Shown: positions 10,256-21,900, numbered from the stretch's first letter. The stretch is 64,000 bases of DNA from Prinia subflava (GCF_021018805.1 NC_086257.1:21799193-21863192), one strand, 5' to 3'. A program made the numbers and translations. The notes: generated by a model from the sequence alone, not told the origin.

Positions 10256-13200
10256 CAGAGTGCCTGTTTGGAGATGCACGTCTAAGCAGAAATGTACTGG
10301 CTGGGCTGGATTTGGGTTTGCTTTGGGCTCAGATTCAGGAATCAAATTGGTTTTTGGCTTAGCAATGCCGCATCCATGCTCCTCACTGGAGACACTGTGT
10401 TTCTTTGTGAAATGGAGAAGTTGGCTCTTGTATCCATTGCCTACTTCTCCAAAACTCTTATTGCTCCCTGCATCCGTGACCCAGCCTCTCCAACAGTCCA
10501 TTTTTCAGTCACAACTGAGCACATTATTTGAGCAAAATAACTCCACTAGAAGGGGGTTCAAACACAATCAATAAAAAATCACTGAGTAGAGATAAATAAA
10601 CTTGAAACAGGCATCATAATTAACCTGCTGGGGAGGGGAGCAAAAACGATTTAGTGAAGTTTGAACATTTGGCAAAGAGGTTTTCAGCTGGCACCAGCTT
10701 GGCCCAAACTCTTTGGATGGGAGAAAAATCTCCTAAAAAATTACTCGAAATGGCCCAAATCGCACTTGAGAGCTTTTGATTGCCCAAGATAGGAAACAAA
10801 AAGAAGCAACGTTTGCCAAAGAAGGGCTGCAAGGTCTTGGAGAGCCGCGATGGAAATAAACCTGTTGAAAGCTAAACAAAGCCACGTATCCCCAGTACAA
10901 AAGAAGGAAGGAAGGTGATCACCGCTAAACTGGTGCGCTCTGTGAAACCCCTCTCCCCTTCTAAGAATACCCTTTCAGTATATGGGTCAGGAAGCAGCTC
11001 GGATTCAGCCTGGATGCCTGGCGAAAAACAAAGCGATTGTTCGGTGGTATGTTAATGTAGCAGGTGCAGTTTTATTTAAACAAGAGGTGGCTATTGTTTT
11101 CTGGAAGTGTGGTGATTTACAGGCTCATAGCTTATCCTGGAGGATCAGGGTGTTAAGTCATGTGCTGTATGTGTGTTTTAGCCCAGGGTGGCCCTTCTCC
11201 CGCGTCTGCATCTCTGAGCCAGGAGGAGCTTAAAGGGAACGGTGCCTGGAAAGTCAGGGATGTAAAGCCAGGAGAGATTGGGGTGGAATAGGTAAATTAC
11301 TGAATGTGGGAACCCGGGTTTGGAATGAGAGGTGCAGTCTCCAGTGCATGTGATGGTCTGGGAGGTTTGCACAGCACTCCAGCTGATCTCAGTGGGGTTT
11401 GTGTGAGGATTTGTGAAAAGAACCCAGCCTTATAAACACTGCTTTGCCTGGCAAGCCACGGGAGAGAGCAGGAATTAACAAATATCTTCACTGCTGGCAA
11501 TTATTTCAATGTTTTACCTCCATGGCTGAGGACAGAATTGCCAAAAATGCAGTATGTGACCTGGCATCTCCCCTCTTCCTGTCCTTATTGATTTTGCTTT
11601 TGTTGAGCTTCATTCAGAGCAGAGAGAGAACAGGAGAAGCCCCTTGTCCCATACAGGGACACTGAGCTATGTGGGTTGGAGAATGATCCACCTGCAGCAG
11701 AAAAGCCCAGCTGGTTTCCCTTCCATGGAGCTTTAACACCATGGCCAGAGGCTCTTGCTGATCTTTGTTGTTGGCATGTTTCTATACATTTAATCTGATT
11801 TGTGTCCTCTAATAGGTCAAAATGTGAAGCCAACCTTTGATGCTAATGTGTTTGTGGGGTTTTGTTTTGGCTTTTTTTGAGAAAGGGAGTAAAATAACCC
11901 TGGTGCTGTGGGCTGGTGAGGGACCAGGCCTGCTTAAGTCCACTGAGGGTTTTCATCTCAGCTGTTCCCTGTATAAATCTCACTGCCCTTGTGCAGAGTG
12001 CAGGTATGGAGGCAGCCAAGCTCTTCTGCAGTTTTGTCTGTTTTCCCTCTTTTGCCTCGAGAGCATCTTTCTAAATGGTTGGGTTGTACTCTATTCTGCT
12101 CTTAGTCCAAAAGTTTTAGAGGCTGGATAGAATAGTGCATTCCAGCCCTGAAAAACCTGCTGTGTTACTCTAAACAGGGGGTGAGAGGTGTTTTTTGTTT
12201 GTTTTTTTCCTTCTTGGTTAGCGAAGGAGGTCTGGGCTTGGTTTTTAAATTTTACTCTGTCTTAGAGTGAGAATAACTTCATTGGATACATAAATTTGTA
12301 CCAAAGTGGAAATACTTTAAAGACATATATAAATGAAACAAAAAATTGTGCTTGATCCACCTATACAGATTATCTTTGTGTGGATAATGATGTTCTGGAG
12401 CAAAAAATAGTTTGCCTTTCCTTTTAGCACTGGGGTTGACCATGATACAAGTGTGATGCTGAAAACACCAGACCTGCCCAGCAGTAGGATCTGCCCTGAG
12501 CAAGCCAAGGCCAGACCCTTGGGAAAACCCTGACCAGGTTGACTTTGGGTTATTTTGGGATGCTTTGGAGGTCAGGTGGGATCTCAGCTTCATGTGCCCT
12601 GTGCCTGTTGGGTGGAGCATCTCCCTCCCTGTCCTGTTCCTCACTCGGCTCAGACCCAGAGTGCTGCACTTTCACTGATGGTGATTATTATTGCTCTAAT
12701 ATTTGTCTGATGTGACTCCCACTGCTGGGCAGGGCTGTGCCCTGTTGCTCATTGTACAAGCTGTAGTCAATGACTGTCCCTTCCTCCATGAGATCAGGGG
12801 CTAAAATTAATTGCAATTTTGACGCGCAGGGTACTTTCAGACTAAGGGCTGTTGTTATTATTTTTAATTTTTTTTCCATAGAAACAGAACATTTTATTAC
12901 TTTTGCTGAAGAAATCCACGTTATCAGTTTCCTTTCACGCAACAAAACACCCACCCAATCTTTAATAAACATTAAACTCTTGAAGCTTGTTCTGTGCTTT
13001 GCATGTAGAAAACACTGCAGAAATGCCAAGTATCCTTCTTATTATTTTTCCTCCTGGAGCTTCCAATTCACTGAATTCACCAAGCCAAGATAACACCATC
13101 TCGGAGGGCCAGAGCTGCGACAAATTTACAGTCTGGGAGCTTATATCTTTCCAGGCAATTGTCTTCAAACAGACAGAGCATTTCTGCATGTTGGAGTCTC

Positions 13201-14023
13201 AGAGCTGGAGTTTCTTCTGAGAAATGGCCGAGTCTGCCACCACTGAACCCCTGAGTGACAGCAAGTGCTTTTCAGCTTCTGTTGTGATTTTTTTTTTCTT
13301 TTTTTTTAAGGAGGGTTGGCAGCCCGAGCTATTCTCAAGGATTTGGAAAAGAGCCACAAACAGGAATTATTGAACAATTGCTCTGTGAAACTTAAGATAA
13401 CAGTTTGTTCCACCACAGTGGAATTGCTTTGTGGTAGAAGGAAATTATCTTTTTAGCTCTTGATTAACATTATGTGAGAAAAATAAAATTAAAGCCTGAT
13501 TGTATCTGTGGTTGAATGGAATGTGTGTTCGTGCAAGGGGAAGAGGGGACAGATGTTTGTGGGTGACACATACGGAGATGAATGTTTGTGACACCTCAGA
13601 TTGTAGGTGATTCATGGGTTAGGAATGTTTTTAATGTTTGGAAAATTTCTTATTGCTTCTTTATTGTCAGACTAATGCTCACCCTGTGCTCAATGTGAGT
13701 GTAAATACTTGATCATTAAGGAGAGCGAGCACATACCATAATCTGGAAGTTGGAGAGCGTGGGGATTTTTTTTGGTGAAAATTATTATTCTTGCTGTTGT
13801 GAGTTTGGTGCTTTTTGGTTGGTTCACAGAAGCTAACAATAGCTTGCATCTCCATAGTTACTCCATAAAATAGTACACTTGGCCACGAGTTTATCACTCA
13901 TGCTTATTAAAAGTAAATAATATTACTGAGAGCCCAAGTACATTTTTAACATACCGGCTCAGTCCAGCTGCCTTGGAAGTGAGTGGGAGATTTTCTCCTC
14001 TTGGGGAAGCAAACGCTCAGGAG
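10256..14023. other. Non-coding sequence, no gene seen
   Basis: Mixed unique sequence. Short T-rich runs occur near 12190 and 13288-13308. Open frames stay at or below 157 codons and show no recognisable domains. I see no interspersed repeat that I can name and no RNA gene. Confidence 0.55.
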
Positions 14024-14150
14024 GGGGCATCAGGGGCGGGTTTGGGGCATCAGGGGCGGGTTTGGGGCATCAGGGGCGGGTTTGGGGCATCAGGGGCGGG
14101 TTTGGGGCATCAGGGGCGGGTTTGGGGCATCAGGGGCGGGTTTGGGGCAT
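14024..14150 (+). repeat. Perfect 20-bp G-rich minisatellite (about 6.4 copies)
   Basis: The unit GGGGCATCAGGGGCGGGTTT is repeated head to tail six times plus a 7-base partial unit, with no mismatch among the copies. The lack of divergence implies recent expansion or ongoing homogenisation. Each unit contains the GC-box core GGGGCGGG (at 14033, 14053, 14073, 14093, 14113 and 14133), the type bound by SP/KLF factors, spaced 20 bp or about two helical turns. Each unit also has three runs of at least three guanines with loops of 5, 1 and 3 bases, so the plus strand satisfies the G-quadruplex pattern several times over. A 106-codon frame runs through it (13973-14293) only because the unit lacks stops in that reading; its repeated peptide is not evidence of a gene. 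Confidence 0.95.
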
Positions 14151-14399
14151 TGATGGCAGAGGCTGCACCTGTTGAGCAACCTCACTATGTGAGTGCAGGA
14201 TTTTCGTTCAGCAAGCTCTGTATTGGATGGCTCACACATTCAACTGGGAGAAATGCGTTGAGGGGTGCTCATATTCAGGATTTTTTTCATTGAAACCCCA
14301 CAGGCATGGGTAGGAGTTGCTCTTTTATACTGAGGGAATGGGTGCTGGGGAAGGAGTGAAGCCCAGGGACGTGCAGGAAGGTGATTTCTGCAGTACAGT

Positions 14400-14535
14400 G
14401 GGGTTTTTCAGGAGCTGTGGCTCCCGGAGCTCGGCTCTGCAGTCGCATCTGCCCGGCTTCCTGCCCGCCCCGGGCGCTCCCGCTCCCCACCGTGGCAGCT
14501 CTGACACCCTGCCACTCAGGGGGAAGCTCTGAGGA
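14400..14535. promoter_or_regulatory. Small CpG/GC-rich cluster downstream of the minisatellite
   Basis: About ten CpGs lie within 120 bases, including CCCGCCCCGGGCGCTCCCGC, in a locally C-rich stretch. With the minisatellite 250 bases upstream it forms a half-kilobase GC-rich patch. No start codon, splice site or transcript-like structure is convincing. It could be a weak orphan promoter or simply a GC-biased patch. Confidence 0.3.
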
Positions 14536-14549
14536 TGCCGAGTTCCAAA

Positions 14550-15010
14550 CATGAACTTTCTGAGCAGGCCAAATTTCTGCTGTGATCTCCCAGCTCAGTG
14601 CCTGTGCTTATCTGTGTTTGCAAGACACGCTGGGAGATCAAAATATGCCCCTTTGGAGGCGATAGGAAAGAGACAAGATGCTTCTTTAATCATGTCTGAT
14701 AAATTCTCACTTGTAATGAGAGCCCTAATTAAGGGAAATTACCTATTGGAAAAGAGTTAAAAGGGGCCCCGTACTCCTTCCAGCAAACTTAAAGACAAAA
14801 GGAAGTTTCTAACAATGGGTCACTGGAGATGCATTTCCGCCCAGCTTTAAAAAACAAGGTAGTGTCTAGCTGATGAGCGGTGAAGGCGAGCAACGAGGCT
14901 TTGATGAGCCTTCTCCTGCTTCCTGATATTGTGACCCTCTTAACAAACACTGCAGACGAAAATCAGCATGCCTTCGGTATGCTGTAAGTGCAGGCAGGCT
15001 ATCTGAAGAG
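14550..15010. promoter_or_regulatory. Candidate distal regulatory block
   Basis: Repeat-free sequence with clustered homeodomain-type cores, such as CTAATTAAGG near 14724, and GATA-type cores such as CTGATAAAT near 14696. It also includes phrases like TGCCTTCGGTATGCTGTAAG whose balanced, CpG-retaining style resembles conserved non-coding elements. This is a judgement from motif content and style only. Confidence 0.22.
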
Positions 15011-16149
15011 ATGCCTCACTTGCAGGATATGGTTTAAATCCTGTTTTGAATAAGGTTTACATCCTTGTCACTGAAATAATATTTTTGTACCGTAAAAATC
15101 AATGTGAAGAGACGGGCAGACAGGTCGCTCAATATGTAAACAACCTATCTTTGATGTCACTTCTTACTGACTTTTTTCTTGTCCCAAGGAATACCCAAGA
15201 GTTTAGCTGTTTAATTTTACTTTTATGTATCTGTTTATGATGCCAGAAGGTGTGCGCTGTTCTTGCTTCCAAAACCCCAGGATGGGAGGTGCATGATCTG
15301 GGTTCTGCTTTGCCCTTATTGCTCTGAAATCAGCACTTTTCCTTCCACTTGGGTGGCTGGAGAAAGTTCTGGTTTTCCAGTCAGCTCTGTGATTAGAATA
15401 AAAACAAGAGGGATTCTCTCTGGGTGCAGGGGGAAAAAAGAAATAAGAGTCTGTAGGTCCAAGAGTTTTGGTCACTGTGATCATCTGGAATGAGCTTTCC
15501 ACGTATCATTAATTTCTCCTCGATGGTGCATGCTGGAGTGAGCTGAATGTGGTGCTCCAGACATACTTTACATACTGATCTCTCCTTAGGCTGCTTTGCA
15601 GTCTGATCTCAGCGTGTCTTGCAGGGAGCATCGGTGTAACAAACATATCTACCCTCCTTTTAGTGCACAAATTTCAAATCCTGTTTGCAGTAAAGCAACA
15701 GAAAGCAGAATGTGCCATAAAATTTTGAGGGTTTGCTTGGAAACACAGCGAGTTGCAGTTCCAGTATCAGATGCTGGCTCCTGTAGTGGGTGAACATGAG
15801 CTGTTTGCAATCCTCCTGTCAGGACTGCTGCATTCAGCATGCAGAGCTCTATGTTCCATCTCTGAGCCCTGAAAACATTTGAATTGACATCCGAATTTTT
15901 CAGCCTGCATTGGTTATTAATATAAAGAGCATCATCGATCAAACTGTAACTTTGTTCCGTGTTATACTGTACTTGTTTATTTTTTCTTTCTGTGAAGCAA
16001 ATCATCAGCAATTTTCCCCATCAGTAAGATTTTTTTGTTTCACAAAACCACAACCACAACCAGCAGTGGCTTGAGTCATGTTATTTCTTTATTGTTAGGC
16101 ATTTGTAATGTATTTTTATTACTTGTGATATGAATGTGGCTTAGGCGTG
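15011..16149. other. Unique sequence, no gene seen
   Basis: AT-moderate unique sequence with open frames up to 120 codons (15649-16011, minus) and no recognisable domain. No repeat or RNA gene was recognised. Confidence 0.55.
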
Positions 16150-16310
16150 TTTAACCACCTCATTCACTTCCCAACACCTCTGTGGGATGGGTGTTGCTAT
16201 TAGCCCTTGTAAAATAAGAGTAAATTGGATAGCACATAAATGAAAGTATTTTCCTAGAGATCATGGAGGAGCACAGGGGGCTGAAATGGGGATACAGAAT
16301 GTGGTTTGGC
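16150..16310 (-). repeat. MIR-like ancient SINE, reverse orientation
   Basis: The stretch CTCTGTGGGATGGGTGTTGC, TATTAGCCCTTGTAAAATAAGAG and the following AAGTATTTTCCTAGAGATCA follow the order of the reverse-complement MIR (CORE-SINE) consensus. In that order come an 'aacaaccctatgaggtaggtactatta' block, a 'ccccattttacagatgag' block and a 'gtaacttgcccaaggtca' block. The match is diverged, as expected for an element older than the bird-mammal split or from a related reptile MIR lineage. A repeat-library search would confirm the subfamily. Confidence 0.55.
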
Positions 16311-16544
16311 CAGTCCTTGTCTTAACCACGAGCTCCTCTGAGGTCTCTGAAGTGAAACACGTGGAGGGGCTGGAGCCATGGGGAGGGATGGGGCACAGGC
16401 ACTGCTCCAGCTTGGAGCTCCTCAAGTGGTTTGCATTGGCATGCCAGGAGCTTTGGAAGGACACTGGCCTTTCAAATTAATAGCACACTTGAGGATTTTC
16501 CAGGTACTGCTAGAAAATTACGTGAGCACACTCCCAAACATAAA

Positions 16545-16640
16545 ACCAGATGTGCCGGGTCAGACCACAGGTCCCTCTGGCCCAGCAGCTCGTCTCCTGC
16601 AGTGGGTGGCCAGAGCAGGGCATAAGGTCAGGAGATGTGA
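16545..16640 (+). repeat. Ancient sauropsid interspersed repeat (GGGTCAGACCA-type)
   Basis: The run GTGCCGGGTCAGACCACAGG, TCCCTCTGGCCCAGCAGCTC and GTCTCCTGCAGTGG matches an old repeat common in turtles, crocodiles and birds. In that repeat the core reads roughly 'ctgggtcagaccaaaggtccatctagcccagtatcctgtct' and is followed by 'cagtggccaa'. I recognise the family by sequence but am not sure of its library name, so I leave it unnamed. The rest of the element is degraded after about 16640. Confidence 0.7.
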
Positions 16641-18769
16641 GTCATGGGATGTCCCAGAAAACTCTCCTGTGTTTGGCACTGACACCTCCCTGGTGAGGAG
16701 GTGATAACTGCACACACTGACTCGTCACCGGGAAACTGCTCTGCAGCCTTGGATGTTTATGCAGCTTCAGAAGCAGCTCAACTGAGTTCCAGATACCGTC
16801 TGAAAACATTTGCCTCTTTCACGATTTGTTGGCAGTGGGGTCTAGGTTTTAGTCGAAGCGTGGAGGAGCTGGGTGGAGTGCTGGCCGTGTTTGTGGGCTG
16901 GGAGATGGTGAGCTTTGCTGACACAGAGCCCTGCCTCTGGTGTGTGGTGGGCATATGTGACACCTTACCTGCTGAGCTGTATCTGAATTACCCCTGGAGT
17001 TGGCCCAGATCAAGCAAAATCCCCTTAAATGTGCTACTGAAATAATTCTCCTGAAATTTAGTTGTTGGTGACACTGGCAAACCCTGTGAACACGAGTTGA
17101 TGGTGTCACCATGTTCTAATTTCGTTTGATGTAACCCAGCCAGGGGCTGTTTGGTGTGCAGATGTGCTGGCATCCTCTGCTAATGGCCTGGAAATCCATT
17201 GCCTCCCAGCAGGCAGAGCTGAGGGGCAGCAAAAGCTGCTGCCACCCTGGTGGCACCTCTACCTTTGCTGCATTTTGGAGATCACCTGATCCCTGCCTTC
17301 TGGCACCCGCAGCATGGTGGTGCTTGTGCTGGTCCCATTTCACTGGTTGCTAAAATGGGAGAAGCATCACAGACAGGTACGAGTCCTTGCTCTGCTTTTA
17401 TGTAATAACAATAATAGTAAAAATGAAAAACCTTAAATCCTTTGCTCTTTCAGAGCTACTGTCTGAGCACTGGAGGAGTCTGCTGCATACATGGAAATGT
17501 GGGAGGTGTGAGAGTGTGTGAGCAATGTGTATTTAGATGGACTTTTGGTCTAATTTGAAAATTGGTTTTGTTTTATACTGGCTTCAGTTGTAAAAAGGAA
17601 TGATTAACCCAAACAGGAGCACCCGCGTTTCTCACCTTTAATTATGTTTGCAATACATCACGGTGATATGGGGGAGCAGAAAGCCTTTCTGCATCCAGCA
17701 CATTTGCCTCGTAGCATATGGTCCTATGGAAACTGTTTTGATTCAGAGCCCCCAGTAGCATATGGTGAAAAATCTGCCCCTGAAGTCAAATTGAAAGTAG
17801 AGGCTGGTCCCAGGCCCCAGAGGACTCCGTGTCTCCTGCCAGCCGGCAGGGCTGGAGTCAGAGTATGTGTCACTGTTTCACTCATCATGAAGATTTTATA
17901 TTTGGTTTGGGATGCTGGTGCATGAGGTTCTGGATGTAAAAGTCAGAAGAGATATGGTTCCTGTAATGTCTGCAGAGATCCTTGTGTCGATAAGGTCAGC
18001 AGCAAGTTAATAGATTTTTATCTTCTCATCACATGAACTTAATATAGTGCAACTGTTGGAGGGGAGGGGAGAAACCTTCCTGCCATTATTTTCTGATGTG
18101 TTTCAGGGGGTTTTAAAAGACAGGGTATGCCTTAAAAGCCCCTCTTTGCTTGCATAAAATGAAAATCAGTAGTTCAAAATTATGAGTAAAAATATTTAAA
18201 TATGAACTGAAGGATAAACACTGTGTAATAACACAGCTAAAACTAATTAGAGCTGGGTGAAGAGGGATGTGTTTCTCCATGGCAATGATGGAATGGATGA
18301 GAAGGAGGATGGAGATTTCCTATTCCGTGCTCCCAACAGCATCAGACTGAGTTTACTTAAACGATGCCAAAGCAAAACTCAGCTCTGTGCTCCTGCCATG
18401 TAGTGACACAGAAGCAGAATTTGAGGCTTTATACTATAAAAACAACCATAAATGCTACTCCATGTTGTTCCTAAATCAATGCACCTGTGGAATAAAGACC
18501 CTGATTGAGGCTCCTTACAAAAGCTTTGATAAAGGGGGTGAACAGAGCTGATAAATGTGGGTGCTGCTGCCAAGCTGCAGCAAAGAGCAATCAGAAGCAG
18601 GAACAACAAGATGGGGAGGTAGAAAGATGCTCCATGGCCATAAATACCTGTCATCACCAAAATGTGATGTTGCTCACATTGCAGCCACTGTGGTGGAGGA
18701 GAGATTCTGTGGTGGCTGGGGAGGGAGCTGCTCTTGCACCAGCAGTGGAAACCCAGGGCTGAAATACGA
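16641..18769. other. Non-coding sequence, no gene seen
   Basis: Mixed unique sequence. Open frames reach 114 codons (16701-17045, plus) with no family signature. The segment 17730-17800 contains GCCCCTGAAGTCAAATTG, which faintly recalls the old repeats at 4130 and 6005 but is too diverged to call. 18180-18260 is AT-rich. Confidence 0.55.
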
Positions 18770-19501
18770 CATCTCTGTCAGGGGCAGAATCCATGGAGGG
18801 ACACCGCCGGGTCACGCTGACTAGTAGGGCTCAGCGATCAAACGTGTCACACCTGTCTTGGCCACGGGTGCAGGTGTTCTAGGTCAGCTCTCGCTGTGGT
18901 TATCAATCGCTGACAGTTGACAGTTTAATTTTACACCACAAGTACCTCATTACTTGTGTAGGCACTTGAAGAACATGTGGGCACTGGGTTGGATCAGTGA
19001 TCAATGACAAAGGTTGCGCAGGGTGCAAGTGGTAGCAGTAAAAGTGAAGGTCTCCGTGCATGAGTTGGCAGTGGTGGGGATACATGACAAGGGGAGTTTA
19101 GCTGACAAACAGTCTGTCAGGGCTGGAAGAATGGAGGCTCGCCGGAGAGCTGGCGCTCCATTATAAAATACAGCTCGCCATTTAAAAGAGGAGAGGAGGG
19201 GGAAGAAAAGAAAGATAAAAAAGGGCTCTTGCTTTGAAAAACTGTTTAAACAAATTTAATGCATGTGAGGGACTGTAAATTTTTATTCTACGAGCATTTA
19301 TTTCATGACATGGAAGCATCCAGGTGTTCAGGAATTTTATATTAAAGGAAAGTGGAGGTGCTGCTTTCGTAGATGTACACACGTGTGGTGCTGCTGGTTT
19401 AGGTTGCCCAATGGGTGCAGGTTCGAGATCTTCCATGTATTAACCAAACCTTTCCCCATGGGATTCCTCCTCTCTGTGTATTGATAGGACGATTTACGAC
19501 T

Positions 19502-19521
19502 AAATCTGTCATGACAGATTT
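19502..19521. promoter_or_regulatory. 20-bp perfect palindrome with inverted CTGTCA/TGACAG
   Basis: AAATCTGTCATGACAGATTT equals its own reverse complement across all 20 bases. The centre CTGTCATGACAG places two TALE-type hexamers back to back, resembling but not identical to the palindromic TGACAGCTGTCA bound by TGIF-type dimers. A perfect 20-base palindrome is very unlikely by chance at a given place and uncommon in 64 kb. Confidence 0.5.
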
Positions 19522-19895
19522 CTTCTGCCACAGTAGGGAAAAATTTGTTTCAACACACTTAAAAGTGTTGCTTTAATCAATCCCATCCAACTTTCTCTTT
19601 TGCCTCTCATTTTCCTTCGTGGAGTTTCCAATATTCTTTTCCGTGTCAAATCTACCCGGCAGATTCTGTCACTGGGGCGAGGATGGAAAGAAAGAGACAT
19701 ATGGCACTAGTTTGGTAGAGCCGTGGATCTTGCACGAGGATGTAAATCTTGTTTGCTTGAGAAACCGCCCTGAAAGACACTTTGTTCAAGGTATAACGTT
19801 GCTGCGTTATTGAGTGCACCTTATAATAATTGATATGGCGGGAACGGTATTAATGGAAATAATGGGAATTTTACCCAAACCGTAGTAAATAAGGA

Positions 19896-19912
19896 AAAGA
19901 CTAATAGTCTTT
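19896..19912. promoter_or_regulatory. 17-bp palindrome AAAGACTA-A-TAGTCTTT
   Basis: Eight-base arms are perfectly inverted around a single central A. The arms do not match a factor motif that I can name. It lies 375 bases from the 20-base palindrome within the same candidate regulatory region. Confidence 0.3.
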
Positions 19913-20140
19913 GCCCTCTGCTGAATTGAACACGTCTTAAAAAAAGATTCTTGATTATGTCTCACCCGCTGATTAGGTGCAGGCTAACTTTGATCATATC
20001 ACCTTCGGTTCCTGCCGAAAGGACACGTGCGGCGCGAGTCGCGGTTTTAGAAATTGTGAAAATGATTGAATAAGCAGCTCGGAGAACTCACAGCTGTAAA
20101 AAATGAGATGCACGCTCCGTGTTGGTGTTTTGTATCGATT

Positions 20141-21900
20141 TAGTAACAGTGCTGAGAAGCCCTCAAGGTTCTCGGTGTTCAGGCAAAGAGGTGCCTCTCC
20201 CACCACTCCCCTGTAAAACCAAGACACAATTGTCTTTGCTCTTTTTTAGCCCCAAGATATGTCCAGTCTTTAGCAAATGACAGTGGAAATGAATCAACCT
20301 CGTGTTGAGGATGGAAAAAACTTCTTTATAAATCATAACAAAGGACCCAAAAGTCAAAACTGGGATTCAGATACCCCACAAATATTAATTAACTTTTAAA
20401 CAAAATCTGTATTTCTGCAGAGTCTGGTAGTATTGTGCTCTTTTTTTTTTTTTCTTATTCTATGTCCTCTAATACTTATTTTAGCTTTACTCTAGATGGT
20501 GGAGAGAGGAGTCTTGGGGATATGTTATTAGTATATCTATATTGTAAAATACTAGTGGTATATTCTGTCACAGCCATCAGAATCATTATCCTGATTTCAG
20601 CTCCAAATTAGTTTGTCAGTGTTCAAATAGGCAATTGAGATTATTTTAATTTTTTTTTATTACTGTGCACAAGAAACATTGGATATTTACTTGTCACATC
20701 CATTTTCTTTTTAGTGAAAATAACCTGTAAAATTTTGAATAGGGCCATCCATGATAAAAGATCACATCTGATGGATAAATACAGTACATTTTTGGTGGCC
20801 TAGGAGATATAGTAATTATCAATAATCAGATATCTTGTGGGGACTAAACTGACTGTAAATTTGATTACTTGAAAAGGAATACTCAAGGCAACATGAGAAC
20901 AAGTCTCTGGCTTATGAACCAAAAATACTGTGTTGGGTCTTGATGTTGACTTGAACAATCCCATCAACTGTAGTGGGATGAAGAATTGCCCACAGGACAG
21001 TCTTCATATGGTAACTTGCCAAACACACTTTAAATTGTCTTGAAATCAATAGATCCATGAACCCTCTTGCTGTACATAGATCTATATTATCTAACCAGCC
21101 ACATCCTGGAGGAGGAGAGGAACAAGCCAGTTGTGGGTGTGTTGAACCATTTAAATGCTGTGGCACCACAGATGTGAGAGTGAGAAGGAAACGTGGGCAA
21201 TGGCAGGAGAACAAGGGGAGCTGGGAGGAGAAAGGAGGTGGGAGATGAGCAGCCTTTTCTGTCCCTGCTTAATGGATAATGTTTCAAGGGTCTGATGGGA
21301 TACAAAGGCCTGGAAGGGTTGTGATGGCCAAATGAAAGAAAAAATACCTTGAGAGATGGAGGAAATTCTGGGCTGTGAGGAGCAGTAATTTGGGTCACTG
21401 TTAGGCCAAGTTAGAGAAAATGAACTCTGGAGCAGTAGTGGAGAGGAGCACACACTGCAGCAGAGAGGGAAGAAGCAAAGAAAGGGGAACTAACTGAATT
21501 CAAATAGTTGTGGTAGTACAGAGGTCTTTTCTTACAAGACTTTGGAAAACCAAGAGTTTTCTGACTTGTGGGTTCAGCTTGCACCAGATAGGTACCAAGG
21601 GAGCATCCATCAAGATTGCTGTTGTGTAAAGGAAAGGCAAACTTTTAGAGAAACTTCCAAAAATATCTAGCAGAAAAGAAATTGCCAGAACCTGTGCTGA
21701 TCTCCAGTCTGTGCAATGCCATTGCCTCCACTGAAGTTTCAGAGTCAGTGGAGTCAGGGAATCAACCACCTTGGGTTTTTAAGGAATTGTTGGGCCACCT
21801 GTTTCCCCTGGCGACACTGGTGCAAATCCAGGGCAATCCCACCAAAGCTGGAGATTGCTCTGGCTTTCTGCCGGGTACAGACGCTTGGGTTTGGCCAACA
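20141..21900. other. AT-rich then mixed unique sequence, no gene seen
   Basis: 20380-20900 is AT-rich with a T13 run at 20441-20453. 21060-21500 is purine-rich on the plus strand. Open frames reach 103 codons with no recognisable domain. No repeat family was recognised. Confidence 0.55.

Larger units (their letters stand above)
18770..20140. promoter_or_regulatory. Candidate regulatory region, TGACAG-rich with palindromes
   Basis: Seven TGACAG/CTGTCA hexamers, the core recognised by TALE homeodomain proteins of the MEIS/TGIF/PKNOX type, occur between 18775 and 19671. They lie at 18775, 18911, 18918, 19114, 19506, 19512 and 19666; random expectation for that length is under one. A PBX-like ATCAATC lies at 18902, adjacent to the direct TGACAG pair. 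The 19506/19512 pair forms a 20-base perfect palindrome, and a 17-base palindrome lies at 19896-19912. CpGs are retained throughout (for example GACGATTTACGAC near 19490 and GTGCGGCGCGAGTCGCGG at 20027) although the block is AT-leaning. No open frame or repeat explains this. Enhancer function is inferred, not shown. Confidence 0.45.

Noticed and set aside
9947..10501. 184-codon minus-strand frame across a CpG cluster
   Set aside because: Pro/Ser/His-rich product typical of GC-rich antisense reading; the plus strand is also open over 10101-10574.
13973..14293. 106-codon frame with a repeating peptide over the minisatellite
   Set aside because: The repetition is forced by the 20-bp DNA unit lacking stops in this reading; flanks show no coding character.
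17735..17800. Possible diverged copy of the CCCAT/ATGGG-type old repeat
   Set aside because: Similarity limited to a few words, not in a convincing order.
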